DNA from: DASRSS01 sp035656335
GTDB taxonomy: Bacteria > Actinomycetota > Actinomycetes > Mycobacteriales > Jatrophihabitantaceae
DNA length: 11,257 bases
Assembly: GCA_035656335.1 (NCBI GenBank)
Contig: DASRSS010000344.1
Location: 1 to 11,257, forward strand
Reading direction: 5' to 3'
Part shown: in pieces, positions 1 through 6,421 of the stretch
Position numbering within the stretch: position 1 is the first letter of the stretch
Layout of the letters: each line of letters opens with the position of its first letter
Notes under the pieces: generated by a model
Seen by the model: only the letters and a program-made list of their open reading frames with translations
Told to the model about the DNA's origin: nothing
Databases searched by the model: none
Program-made: the position numbers and the translations under genes

Positions 1-461
1 AGACGTTCCAGCAGCGCGTTTACCCCGGCGGGCTGACGTACTCGGGCCATCCGCTCGGCTGCGCGGCGGCGGTCGCGTCCATCAACATCTTCCGCGAGGA
101 AGGCATCGTCGAGCACGCCCGTACCCTCGGCTCGGACGTGATCGGGCCGGCGCTGGCCAAGCTCGCCGAGAACCACCCGTCGGTCGGCGAGGTGCGCGGT
201 CTCGGCGCGTTCTGGGCCGTGGAGCTGGTGCGCGATCGGGCCACCCGCGAGCCGCTCGTCCCGTTCAACGCGGTCGGCCCGGACGCCGCGCCGATGGGCG
301 AGTTCGCGGCGGCGTGCAAGCAGCGCGGGCTCTGGCCCATGATCGCCGGGAACCGCACCCACGTCGTGCCGCCGTGCATGATCAGCGCGGACGAGGTCGC
401 CGAGGGCATCGCCGTCCTGGACGAGGCCCTCGACGTTGCCGACCGGTACTACACGGGCTGA
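1..461 (+). CDS. class III PLP-dependent aminotransferase, C-terminal part (5' truncated by window edge)
   Basis: The reading frame is open from base 3 and ends at TGA 459-461, giving about 152 C-terminal residues. It starts inside the conserved stretch TFQQRVYPGGLTYSGHPLGC, the block of class III (omega-amino acid type) aminotransferases in which the Thr helps bind the PLP phosphate of the partner subunit. The Gly-rich segment VRGLGAFWAVEL follows, then RTHVVPPCMISADEV near the end, where the Arg is in the position of the substrate-carboxylate-binding Arg of the family. The catalytic PLP lysine lies upstream, outside the window. The family moves amino groups between omega-amino acids, GABA, taurine, ornithine or similar donors and pyruvate or 2-oxoglutarate; the substrate cannot be told from this fragment. 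The last 13 bp overlap the convergent membrane-protein gene. The family assignment is firm; the substrate is unknown. Confidence 0.93.
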   Translation, partial: TFQQRVYPGGLTYSGHPLGCAAAVASINIFREEGIVEHARTLGSDVIGPALAKLAENHPSVGEVRGLGAFWAVELVRDRATREPLVPFNAVGPDAAPMGEFAAACKQRGLWPMIAGNRTHVVPPCMISADEVAEGIAVLDEALDVADRYYTG

Positions 462-1105
462 TCCGCGCGCTGCCGCATGACCGGGATGGGTAGCGCGGCA
501 CCGATGAACGCGGTGCGCACGACCATCGCGGCTCCGACGGCCGTCAGCGCGAAGCCGGCCGCGACAAGGTAGCGGCTGCCCGCCGCGAAGCCGATGCCCT
601 CGCCGACCACCCCGACGCACAGCACCGCGGCGGCCCATCGCGGCAGGCCGAGTCGCAGGGCCGCGACCGCGAGCAGGATGATGCCGAGATCGCCCAGTTC
701 GGACAGCGGGCCGACCGCGAAGACGCCGCCGGAGGTGAGCGGTTCCAGCGCCGTCTTCGCCTGGTCCGCGCTGAGACCGTCGACGACCAGCGAGCCGCTG
801 ATGTGCACCGCGTCGTCGAACAGCACCGCAAGCATGCCCAGCACCCCAAGGGTTCCGCCGACAACGGCCAACCGGCCGGCGCGGTGGCTGCAGGCCATGG
901 CGAACCAGACGATTCCGCCCAGAAGCAGGGTTGCCGCGATCGCGTTGATCGCCAGGCCCGTCCGCGCTGCCGTCGCGTGATCGGTGAACGTGGACGCGAG
1001 GTCGGCCGCCTTTCCGGACACGGGCGTGCCGACCAGGGCCGAGACGACGCCGGCGACCGGTGCGAGCACCAGACACGTTGCGCCGGCGCGCGAGTAGCCA
1101 GACAT
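449..1105 (-). CDS. six-helix integral membrane protein of unknown function
   Basis: This 218-residue protein is made largely of hydrophobic Ala/Gly/Leu/Val segments, with probable membrane helices near residues 9-27, 50-71, 77-97, 128-150, 155-175 and 180-200. The longest polar loop (about 98-127) contains HISGSLVVDGLSADQ. Size and helix layout resemble the DUF4386-type membrane proteins, but I see no motif that settles this, so the family is only a suggestion. The ATG at 1105 is supported by a clear Shine-Dalgarno AAGGGAG six bases upstream (complement of 1112-1118), unlike most starts in this window, which look leaderless. It is transcribed toward the aminotransferase, overlapping its stop by 13 bp, and diverges from the APC permease across about 160 bp. 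No function is assigned. Confidence 0.8.
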   Translation of the reverse strand: MSGYSRAGATCLVLAPVAGVVSALVGTPVSGKAADLASTFTDHATAARTGLAINAIAATLLLGGIVWFAMACSHRAGRLAVVGGTLGVLGMLAVLFDDAVHISGSLVVDGLSADQAKTALEPLTSGGVFAVGPLSELGDLGIILLAVAALRLGLPRWAAAVLCVGVVGEGIGFAAGSRYLVAAGFALTAVGAAMVVRTAFIGAALPIPVMRQRADQPV

Positions 1106-1111
1106 CCTGTT

Positions 1112-1118
1112 CTCCCTT
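1112..1118 (-). promoter_or_regulatory. Shine-Dalgarno site of the membrane-protein gene
   Basis: The minus strand reads AAGGGAG, six bases before the ATG at 1105. It is the clearest ribosome binding site in the window and decides the start of this gene. Confidence 0.7.
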
Positions 1119-1255
1119 CCTAGGTTGGCGCCGCGATCACCGCCGCCGCAGCCCAGCGTCGCCGCAGCCGCTGCCGGCCGCTATCGGTCGGTGTGCGTAA
1201 TCGCGGTCGGTCGCCGGGCTTTCTGGCGGGCGGCACCGTTGTCGGCGCGTCCCGT

Positions 1256-1261
1256 TACCCT
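1256..1261 (+). promoter_or_regulatory. probable -10 box (TACCCT) of a leaderless APC permease mRNA
   Basis: TACCCT fits the actinobacterial -10 pattern TANNNT and ends six bases before the GTG at 1268, which places the transcription start on or next to the start codon. No good -35 hexamer is visible, and no Shine-Dalgarno precedes the GTG. Two direct CGGTCGGT copies lie upstream at 1185-1192 and 1204-1211, of unknown meaning. Confidence 0.5.
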
Positions 1262-1267
1262 CCTTCG

Positions 1268-2560
1268 GTGACCACCGCAGAACCGCTCGTCCCTGCCGTC
1301 GACGAGCTCGAGGTCCGCGGCGGTCTCACCACGCTGCAGGGTGCCGCGCTGACGCTGGCCGCGGTGCTCGGCACCGGCGTGATCTCGCTGCCGGCGCTCG
1401 CCGCGGACACCGCCGGGCCGGCGTCGCTGGTCGCGTGGGTGTTCCTCGTGCTGCTCTCCGTGCCGCTGGCCGCGACGTTCGCCGCGCTCGGTGCTCGGCA
1501 TCCGGACTCCGGCGGCGTGTCGACGTACGTCCGGCTCGCGTTCGGGCAGCGAGCCGCGGCCGTGGTCGGCTGGTGCTTCTACTTCAGCATCCCGCTGGGG
1601 TCCGTGCCCGCCGCGTCGTTCGCCGGCGACTACGTGGCCGCCTCGCTCGGTGGCGGCAGGACCACTCGGGCAGCGACGATCGTCGGAATCCTCGCGGTCG
1701 TCGCGCTGCTGAACGCGTTCGGCGTGCGGCTCTCCGGACGCGTCCAGCTCGGACTCTCGGCCGTGCTCGCCGCGCTGCTCGTGGTCACCGCCGTCGCCGC
1801 CGCCCCGCATGCGCACTGGCACAACGCCACGCCGTTCGCCCCGCACGGCTGGACCGCGATCGGACCGGCGGCGGCCGTCCTCGTCTGGGGTTTTGTCGGC
1901 TGGGAGGCCGTCACGTCGTTGACCAGCGAGTACCGGCAACCGCACCGCGACCTGCCACGCGCCACCACGCTCGCGGTAGTGCTCGTCGGCGCGCTGTACC
2001 TCGCGGTCGCGGCGATGACGATCTTCGTGCTCGGGCCGTCCGCGGGTTCGACCAAGGCGCCGCTGGCCGACCTGCTGGCCGCCGGGTTCGGGCACTCGGC
2101 GCGCGGCGTGACGACCGTGATCGCCGTGCTGCTCACGATCGGCACGGTGAACGCGTACTTCGCCGGCGGAGCCAAGCTCGGTGCCGCCCTCGGACGCGAT
2201 GGTTCGCTGCCGGTGTGGTTCGCGCGCGGCAGCAGCGTCGGCGAGGTCCCGCGCCGCTCGCTCGGCGTGCTGTTCGCGCTGTGTGCCGTCGCCGTCGTCC
2301 TGGAGCTCGGTTTCGACGCGGACGTGAAGGCGACCGTCCTGCTGATCACCGGCGCGTTCACGCTGGTGTACGTGCTGGCGACGGCGGCCGCGGTCCGGCT
2401 GTTGCCGCGGCGGAGTTGGTCTCGCGCCGCCGCCCTCGTATCGCTCGCGGCCCGTGCAGCGCTACTGCTGCTGACCGGCGTGCACATCCTCTGGGGCATC
2501 GCGCTCGCCCTCGCCGCGCTGGGCTACGAGTACCGGTCGCAGCGAGCCTCGCGAACCTGA
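1268..2560 (+). CDS. APC-superfamily amino-acid permease
   Basis: This 430-residue polytopic inner-membrane transporter begins with a short polar tail (about 20 residues) followed by LAAVLGTGVISLPALAADTA (residues 30-49), the broken first helix with the GxGV substrate-binding motif typical of APC (amino acid-polyamine-organocation) carriers. SGGVSTYVRLAFG near residues 81-93 matches the conserved loop after helix 2. About 11-12 hydrophobic helices follow, the last ending near the C-terminus. The length suits the compact YjeH-like branch, which exports or imports neutral amino acids; the substrate is not readable. The frame is open to an upstream GTG at 1193, but the GTG at 1268 is preferred because the extra 25 residues are not family-like and TACCCT lies exactly where a leaderless transcript would need it. 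The neighbouring aminotransferase also deals with amino compounds, but it is not in the same operon. Confidence 0.88.
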   Translation: MTTAEPLVPAVDELEVRGGLTTLQGAALTLAAVLGTGVISLPALAADTAGPASLVAWVFLVLLSVPLAATFAALGARHPDSGGVSTYVRLAFGQRAAAVVGWCFYFSIPLGSVPAASFAGDYVAASLGGGRTTRAATIVGILAVVALLNAFGVRLSGRVQLGLSAVLAALLVVTAVAAAPHAHWHNATPFAPHGWTAIGPAAAVLVWGFVGWEAVTSLTSEYRQPHRDLPRATTLAVVLVGALYLAVAAMTIFVLGPSAGSTKAPLADLLAAGFGHSARGVTTVIAVLLTIGTVNAYFAGGAKLGAALGRDGSLPVWFARGSSVGEVPRRSLGVLFALCAVAVVLELGFDADVKATVLLITGAFTLVYVLATAAAVRLLPRRSWSRAAALVSLAARAALLLLTGVHILWGIALALAALGYEYRSQRASRT

Positions 2561-2577
2561 CCGCGCCCCTCATCGCG

Positions 2578-2830
2578 AGTGGCCAGTTACGTGCTCAGTG
2601 GCCAGTTACAAGTGGCCACCCGCGGGCTAAGTGGCCACCCGCGGGCTAAGTGGCCACTCGCGGGTCTAGTGGCCAGTTACGGCCTCAGTGGCCAGTTACG
2701 TGCTCAGTGGCCAGTTACGTGCTCAGTGGCCAGCTACGCGCTCAGTGGCCAGTTACGCGCTCAGTGGCCAGTTATAAGTGGCCACTCGCGAGCTAAGTGG
2801 CCACTCGCGGGCTAAGTGGCCACTCGCGGG
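2578..2830. repeat. tandem array of fourteen 19-nt (two 14-nt) units, two alternating types
   Basis: The array fills almost the whole gap between two convergent genes. Every unit opens with AGTGGCCA. Type A is AGTGGCCAGTTACGTGCTC; type B is AGTGGCCACTCGCGGGCTA. Unit starts are 2578, 2597, 2611, 2630, 2649, 2668, 2687, 2706, 2725, 2744, 2763, 2777, 2796 and 2815. Units at 2597 and 2763 are shortened type A (14 nt, ending GTTACA or GTTATA). The order is A, short A, B, B, B, then A five times, short A, B, B, B (last B truncated): a super-block used twice with different A counts. AGTGGCCACT in B is a perfect 10-bp palindrome, and the B arm is CCCGCGGG in two copies and CTCGCGAG in another, so symmetry is kept by paired changes. 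The array ends in 12-bp inverted repeats, CGCGAGTGGCCA (2574-2585) and TGGCCACTCGCG (2817-2828). Its function is unknown; a bidirectional termination or structured-RNA role fits the position. Confidence 0.93.
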
Positions 2831-2839
2831 GTGGCGGGA

Positions 2840-3520
2840 TCAGGCGAGGTGGACGGCGCGGTCGTGGGCCTCGCGCAGGTAGCCGCCGCCGAACATGACG
2901 GCGTGCACGAGCAGCGGGAACAGCTGCCACAGCGGCAGCCGGGAACGCCAGCCGTCGGCGAGGGGCGTGACCTCCTGGTACGCGTCGACCGTCCGAGCGG
3001 GAATCCGTCCGAACAGGTCCAGCATCGCCAGGTCGACCTCGCGATGCCCGCCGTACGCGGCCGGGTCGATCAACCACGGCCGCCCGTCCGAGTCGGCCAG
3101 CACGTTGCCGCTCCACAGGTCGCCGTGCAGGCGCGCGGGTGGCTCCGCCGGTGCGTCCACGCGAACCCCCGCGACGACGCCTTCGAGACCGACGCGACGC
3201 GCGAGCGGCAGGCAGCGATGCTCCAGGTAGAACTCGCCCCAGTCGTCGCTCTCCGGCGACTCGAGCGCGCACCGTCCGACGACGAACTGCCCCGGCGCGG
3301 GCAACGTACCGAAGCGGGCAGTACCCGCCGAATGCACAGTGGCGAGCATCCGGCCGAGCTCCTCCTCGCCGGACGGATCCAGCCGGCCGCGCGGAATCTC
3401 CTGCAACACAAGGCGATTCGGCGACTCGGAAACGATCTGCGGGACGCGCGCCCCGGCCTCGGCCAGCCACCGCAGCCCGGCGGCCTCCAGCGGCGCGGGA
3501 TCAGCCTTGACGAACACCAT
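2840..3520 (-). CDS. fructosamine/ketosamine kinase-like phosphotransferase, short N-terminus
   Basis: This 226-residue protein has the catalytic half of the fructosamine-3-kinase (FN3K) family: LHGDLWSGNVL (residues 131-141, catalytic Asp134, metal-binding Asn139) and LIDPAAYGGHREVDLAMLDL (150-169, metal Asp152). Family enzymes phosphorylate ketosamines (Amadori products) on proteins or small molecules so that the adduct falls off; bacterial members often prefer ribulosamines or erythrulosamines. The protein starts at MVFVKADP, which matches the beta-3 strand with the ATP-contacting Lys (Lys5), so the usual preceding 25-35 residues with the Gly-rich ATP loop are absent; upstream in-frame codons do not resemble that region. 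The ATG at 3520 lies 20 bp inside the end of the phosphatase gene, suggesting translational coupling. It is probably cytoplasmic. Either it is a natural compact version or it has lost its start; the C-terminal motifs are intact. Confidence 0.85.
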   Translation of the reverse strand: MVFVKADPAPLEAAGLRWLAEAGARVPQIVSESPNRLVLQEIPRGRLDPSGEEELGRMLATVHSAGTARFGTLPAPGQFVVGRCALESPESDDWGEFYLEHRCLPLARRVGLEGVVAGVRVDAPAEPPARLHGDLWSGNVLADSDGRPWLIDPAAYGGHREVDLAMLDLFGRIPARTVDAYQEVTPLADGWRSRLPLWQLFPLLVHAVMFGGGYLREAHDRAVHLA

Positions 3521-3974
3521 CGCGATCGGTCCCGAATCCGAGCGAGTCGAGCAGATCCGTGCAGCCGGCCTCGACCATGTCCAGGACGGTCTCGAAGCCC
3601 TGCTCGCCGCCGTAGTACGGGTCCGGCACGTCCGCGTCGGTGAACAGCCGCACCTTGCCGGACGTCGCCGGCGGAGCCATCCGGCGCAGCTCGGCCAGAT
3701 GCCCGGAGTCCATCGCCAGCAGCAGATCGAAATGCTCGAAGTCCTCCGGCGTCACCTGCCGGGCCACGCCGTCCAGACACACGCCGCGACGCAAAGCAGC
3801 AGCCGCGGCTCGCCGGTCGGCACGCTCGCCGGCGTGCCAGTTCCCTGTGCCGGCACTGTCGACCTCCACCTCCGACTCGAGCCCGCGCTCGCGCAGCAGC
3901 GCCCGCATCACCGCCTCGGCGGTCGGCGATCGGCAGATGTTGCCGGAGCAGACGAACAGCAGGCGAGCGGTCAT
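3501..3974 (-). CDS. low-molecular-weight protein-tyrosine-phosphatase family enzyme
   Basis: This 157-residue protein is the usual size for the family. The P-loop VCSGNICRSP (Cys9 nucleophile, Arg15) sits at the extreme N-terminus, and the general-acid loop VPDPYYGG (Asp118, then Tyr120 and Tyr121) is near residue 118, both complete. The family hydrolyses phosphotyrosine or phosphoarginine, and some members remove phosphate from ribulosamine 5-phosphate or from the pentose phosphates that glycate proteins. Because the kinase gene that overlaps it downstream is FN3K-like, the deglycation role is favoured over signalling; this is inferred from context. The ATG at 3974 places the P-loop at its standard position. 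The frame runs further upstream, into the IclR gene on the other strand, without family-like sequence. A possible -10 box (GATGAT, complement of 3981-3986) ends six bases before the ATG. Confidence 0.93.
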   Translation of the reverse strand: MTARLLFVCSGNICRSPTAEAVMRALLRERGLESEVEVDSAGTGNWHAGERADRRAAAAALRRGVCLDGVARQVTPEDFEHFDLLLAMDSGHLAELRRMAPPATSGKVRLFTDADVPDPYYGGEQGFETVLDMVEAGCTDLLDSLGFGTDRDGVRQG

Positions 3975-4019
3975 ACCAACATCATCACAGCACCGCACAG
4001 CGCCGTGCAGAATGTGCGC
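3975..4019. promoter_or_regulatory. 45-bp divergent promoter region between phosphatase and IclR genes
   Basis: Only 45 bp separate two divergent start codons. On the plus strand, CAGAAT (4008-4013) ends six bases before the IclR ATG. On the minus strand, GATGAT (complement of 3981-3986) ends six bases before the phosphatase ATG. Both fit leaderless transcription, and neither gene has a Shine-Dalgarno. A weak dyad GCAC-n6-GTGC (3995-4008) lies between them. An IclR protein bound here would block both promoters, which is an inference from geometry. Confidence 0.5.
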
Positions 4020-4805
4020 ATGACCGCTCCGAGCAGCAGCGGCCCGGACCGGTCGACGGTGCTGGGCAAGGTGCTCGTCGTGCTGCACGCGTTCCGCCCC
4101 GACGACGACACCGTGTCGCTCGCCGAGCTGGGGCGGCGCACCGAGCTGCCGAAGACGACGCTGCACCGGCTGGCCACCGACCTCGTCGAGGCGCGGCTGC
4201 TCGATCGCGTGGACGGCGGTTACCGGCTGGGTGGGCAGCTGTTCGAGCTCGGCATGCGTGCCTCCGTCGAACGCGGCCTGCTCGAGGTCGCGATCCCGTT
4301 CATGCAGGACCTGTACGAGCGCACACACGAGACCGTCCACCTCGGCATCCGTGAAGGCATCGAGGTCGTGTACGTCGAGAAGATCGGCGGCCACCGGCAG
4401 GCCACGACACCGTCGCGCGTCGGCGGACGCATGCCGCTCTACTGCACCGGCCTGGGCAAGGCACTGCTCGCGTTCTCGCCGCCGGATGTGCTCGAGCGCG
4501 TCGTCGCCGCCGGCCTGCACCGGCAGACCCCGCGCACGATCATCGCCCCGGGCCTGCTGCGCAACGAGCTCAAGCGCGTCGTCCGCGAGGGCGTGGCGTT
4601 CGAGCACGAGGAGTCCGCGCCGTCCATCGTCTGCGTCGCCGCACCGGTTCGCGACGCGGACGAGCGCGCACTCGCCGCGGTCAGCGTCACCGGGCCGGTC
4701 ACGCGGTTCCGCCCGGAGCAGCATGTGGCTTCGGTGCGTGCCGCGGCGGACGGTATCGCCACCACGCTGGCGCGGCGCAGGTCGCTGAGCGCCCGGGCCG
4801 ACTGA
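4020..4805 (+). CDS. IclR-family transcriptional regulator
   Basis: This 261-residue protein has the full IclR layout. An N-terminal winged helix-turn-helix spans residues 12-75, with the recognition helix around PKTTLHRLATDLV (44-56) and the wing GGYRLGGQLFELG (66-78). The effector-binding domain covers about 90-250, including HLGIREGIEVVYVEKIGG (107-124), the MPLYCTGLGKALLA segment (138-151) and the SIVCVAAPVRD strand (202-212) near the ligand pocket. IclR proteins act as dimers or tetramers on genes for catabolism of aromatics, acetate and other carbon sources; the ligand here cannot be read. It diverges from the deglycation pair by 45 bp and precedes the LLM gene by 121 bp. The ATG at 4020 is chosen because it gives the family-length N-terminus and has a -10 box six bases upstream; the frame is open further upstream but overlaps the phosphatase promoter and gene. 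Confidence 0.93.
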   Translation: MTAPSSSGPDRSTVLGKVLVVLHAFRPDDDTVSLAELGRRTELPKTTLHRLATDLVEARLLDRVDGGYRLGGQLFELGMRASVERGLLEVAIPFMQDLYERTHETVHLGIREGIEVVYVEKIGGHRQATTPSRVGGRMPLYCTGLGKALLAFSPPDVLERVVAAGLHRQTPRTIIAPGLLRNELKRVVREGVAFEHEESAPSIVCVAAPVRDADERALAAVSVTGPVTRFRPEQHVASVRAAADGIATTLARRRSLSARAD

Positions 4806-4841
4806 CGCCGCAAACCCAAATCACGACGGTGCACCAGGCAG

Positions 4842-4861
4842 CTGACTGGACACCAGTTCAG
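4842..4861. promoter_or_regulatory. operator-like inverted repeat upstream of the LLM-TetR pair
   Basis: CTGACTGG-ACA-CCAGTTCAG has a perfect core ACTGG-ACA-CCAGT (4845-4857), and the outer CTGA/TCAG pair only if one extra T is skipped. It lies 66-85 bp before the LLM start codon and 37 bp after the IclR stop. It could be an operator for the TetR protein or for IclR, or a weak hairpin at the end of the IclR transcript; no T-tract follows. Confidence 0.4.
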
Positions 4862-4914
4862 TAATGTGACCGGCTCAACGGCCCGAACTCTGGACGCGAT
4901 CCCCCGGGCTCTGC

Positions 4915-4920
4915 CACAGT
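4915..4920 (+). promoter_or_regulatory. probable -10 box (CACAGT) of the LLM-TetR transcript
   Basis: CACAGT differs from TANNNT at one position and ends six bases before the ATG at 4927. There is no Shine-Dalgarno, which fits a leaderless mRNA. No convincing -35 hexamer is visible. Confidence 0.5.
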
Positions 4921-4926
4921 CGCTGC

Positions 4927-5790
4927 ATGCGATACGGCGTTGTGCTGTTCACCAGCGATCGGGGCATCATGCCGGCGGCGGCGGCGAGAGCGGCCGAGCA
5001 GGCCGGCCTGCAGTCGTTCTTCGTCCCCGAGCACACCCACATCCCGGTCAAGCGCGAGGCGGCGCACCCGCAGACGGGCGACTCGTCGCTGCCCGACGAC
5101 CGGTACCTGCGCACGCTCGACCCATGGGTCGCGCTCTCGATGGCCGCGGCCGTGACCTCGACGATCCGGCTGGGCACCGCCGTCGCGCTGCCCGTCGAGC
5201 ACGACCCGATCACGCTGGCAAAGACGATCGCCTCGCTGGACTTCCTGTCCGGCGGACGCGTCACGCTCGGCACCGGGTTCGGCTGGAACGTGGACGAGCT
5301 GACCGACCATCACGTGCCCGCCAATCGGCGGCGCACCGTGCTGCGCGAGTACCTCGAGGGGATGCGCGCGCTCTGGACCCAGGACGAGGGCAGCTACGCG
5401 GGCGAGTACGTGAACTTCGGCCCGAGCTGGGCCTGGCCCAAGCCGGCGCAACCGCACGTCCCGGTTCTCGTCGGAGCCGGCGGCACCGAAAAGACGTTCG
5501 CCTGGATCGTGCGCCACGCCGACGGCTGGATCACCACTCCCACCGACGTCGACATCGACGACAAGGTTAAGCTGCTGCGCACGATGTGGGCCGACGGCGG
5601 GCGCGACGGTCAACCGGAGGTCGTCGCGCTCGCCGGTCGGCCCGACGCCGCGTTGCTCGCCCACTGGGAATCCACCGGGGTCACCGAGGTGCTGTTCGGC
5701 CTGCCCGACCGGTCCGCCGACGACGTCGCCGGCTACATCGCCCACCTCGGCAGCAAGCTCGGGCTCGCCCCGGCCACGCCGGCATCCTGA
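4927..5790 (+). CDS. LLM-class flavin/F420-dependent oxidoreductase
   Basis: This 287-residue TIM-barrel enzyme of the luciferase-like monooxygenase superfamily has EHDPITLAKTIASLD (91-105) followed by LSGGRVTLGTGFGWNVDEL (107-125), the signature shared by actinobacterial members that mostly use coenzyme F420. RLGTAVALPV (81-90) is the preceding barrel strand, and VPVLVGAGGTEKTF (178-191) matches the cofactor phosphate-binding region. The closest group is probably the short (about 280-300 residue) 'probable F420-dependent oxidoreductase' subfamily known from mycobacteria. The true substrate is unknown for nearly all of these. The ATG at 4927 gives the standard N-terminus MRYGVVLFTSD. The TetR gene begins five bases after this gene's stop, so the two are very likely co-transcribed and translationally coupled. 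Cofactor F420 versus FMN cannot be settled from sequence alone. Confidence 0.92.
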   Translation: MRYGVVLFTSDRGIMPAAAARAAEQAGLQSFFVPEHTHIPVKREAAHPQTGDSSLPDDRYLRTLDPWVALSMAAAVTSTIRLGTAVALPVEHDPITLAKTIASLDFLSGGRVTLGTGFGWNVDELTDHHVPANRRRTVLREYLEGMRALWTQDEGSYAGEYVNFGPSWAWPKPAQPHVPVLVGAGGTEKTFAWIVRHADGWITTPTDVDIDDKVKLLRTMWADGGRDGQPEVVALAGRPDAALLAHWESTGVTEVLFGLPDRSADDVAGYIAHLGSKLGLAPATPAS

Positions 5791-5795
5791 CGCCG

Positions 5796-6404
5796 ATGCC
5801 CAGCTCCGCCTCGAACTCGATCCCGGTCAGCCAGGGCCTGGTGACCGCAACCCGCCGCCACCTCAATCCACGCCAGGCCGTGACCGTAGGGCGGATCATC
5901 GACGCGGCCCGCGACGAGCTGCGCGAGGCCGGCTTCGAGGCGCTGACTATCCGCAGCGTCGCAGGTCGGGCAGGCGTCTCGGCCGCCACCGCGTACACCT
6001 ACTTCTCGTCCAAGAACCACCTGGTCGTCGAGATCTTCTGGCGCCTGATCAACGGACGCGGCCGGCGGCCGTCCGCCCTGCCGACACCCCGCGAACGGGT
6101 CTGCGCGGTGTTCACCGAGCTGGCCAAGCTGCTCGCCGCCGAGCCGGAGCTCGGCGCCGCGATCACGGTCGCGCTGCTCGGCCCCGATCCGGACGTGCGC
6201 CAGCTGCGTCACCTGATCGGCGTCGAGATCAACAACCGGATCGCCGAGGCGCTCGGGCCGAGGCCGAACGCGCAGCTGCTGGACGCGCTCAGCGTGGTCT
6301 GGTCCGGCGCGATGTTGCAGGCCGGCATGGGGCACTCGGACTACAAGCGGCTTGGCCGGCGGCTGAGCGCCGCCACCAAGCTGCTCATGCCGGACCCGGA
6401 CTAG
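5796..6404 (+). CDS. TetR-family transcriptional regulator
   Basis: This 202-residue protein carries a TetR N-terminal DNA-binding domain at about residues 30-78: RIIDAARDELREAGFEALTI (33-52), VAGRAGVSAATAYTYFSSKN (55-74) with the recognition helix around SAATAYTYF. The rest is an all-helical ligand-binding and dimer domain without recognisable specificity. The ATG at 5796 follows the LLM stop by five bases and has no Shine-Dalgarno of its own, so translation probably depends on ribosomes finishing the LLM gene. Longer upstream frames exist but run through the LLM gene and are not family-like. The likely job is repression of the LLM-TetR unit, perhaps through the inverted repeat at 4842-4861. 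The stop codon lies inside a perfect 12-bp palindrome, and the gene is convergent with the exporter gene, 17 bp apart. Confidence 0.93.
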   Translation: MPSSASNSIPVSQGLVTATRRHLNPRQAVTVGRIIDAARDELREAGFEALTIRSVAGRAGVSAATAYTYFSSKNHLVVEIFWRLINGRGRRPSALPTPRERVCAVFTELAKLLAAEPELGAAITVALLGPDPDVRQLRHLIGVEINNRIAEALGPRPNAQLLDALSVVWSGAMLQAGMGHSDYKRLGRRLSAATKLLMPDPD

Positions 6405-6408
6405 TCCG
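6397..6408. repeat. 12-bp perfect palindrome over the TetR stop codon
   Basis: CGGACTAGTCCG is fully self-complementary and contains the TAG stop (6402-6404). It sits at the junction of two convergent genes. It has no loop and no following T-tract, so it is not a standard terminator; it may be chance. Confidence 0.45.
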
Positions 6409-6421
6409 CGACCGGCCGCCA

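Noticed and set aside
1185..1211. CGGTCGGT direct repeat upstream of the permease
   Set aside because: Two 8-bp copies in very GC-rich DNA are easily chance; noted only in the promoter entry.
1181..2095. A 304-codon minus-strand frame inside the permease gene
   Set aside because: Composition is Arg/Gly/Glu-rich shadow coding opposite a clear transporter; no domain is visible.
2579..2815. A 78-codon open frame across the repeat array
   Set aside because: The peptide is just the tandem units read in rotating frames (SGQLRAQWPV-like pieces); the 19-nt period is not a multiple of three and there is no start signal.
2578..2830. CRISPR array
   Set aside because: Units follow each other directly with no unique spacers of about 30 nt, and no cas genes are present.
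3339..4019. Long in-frame N-terminal extension of the IclR gene
   Set aside because: It would run antisense through the phosphatase gene and the divergent promoter, and the added sequence is not IclR-like.
6397..6408. 12-bp palindrome at the TetR-exporter junction as a bidirectional terminator
   Set aside because: It has no loop, overlaps the stop codon and lacks T-tracts, so a terminator call is not supported.
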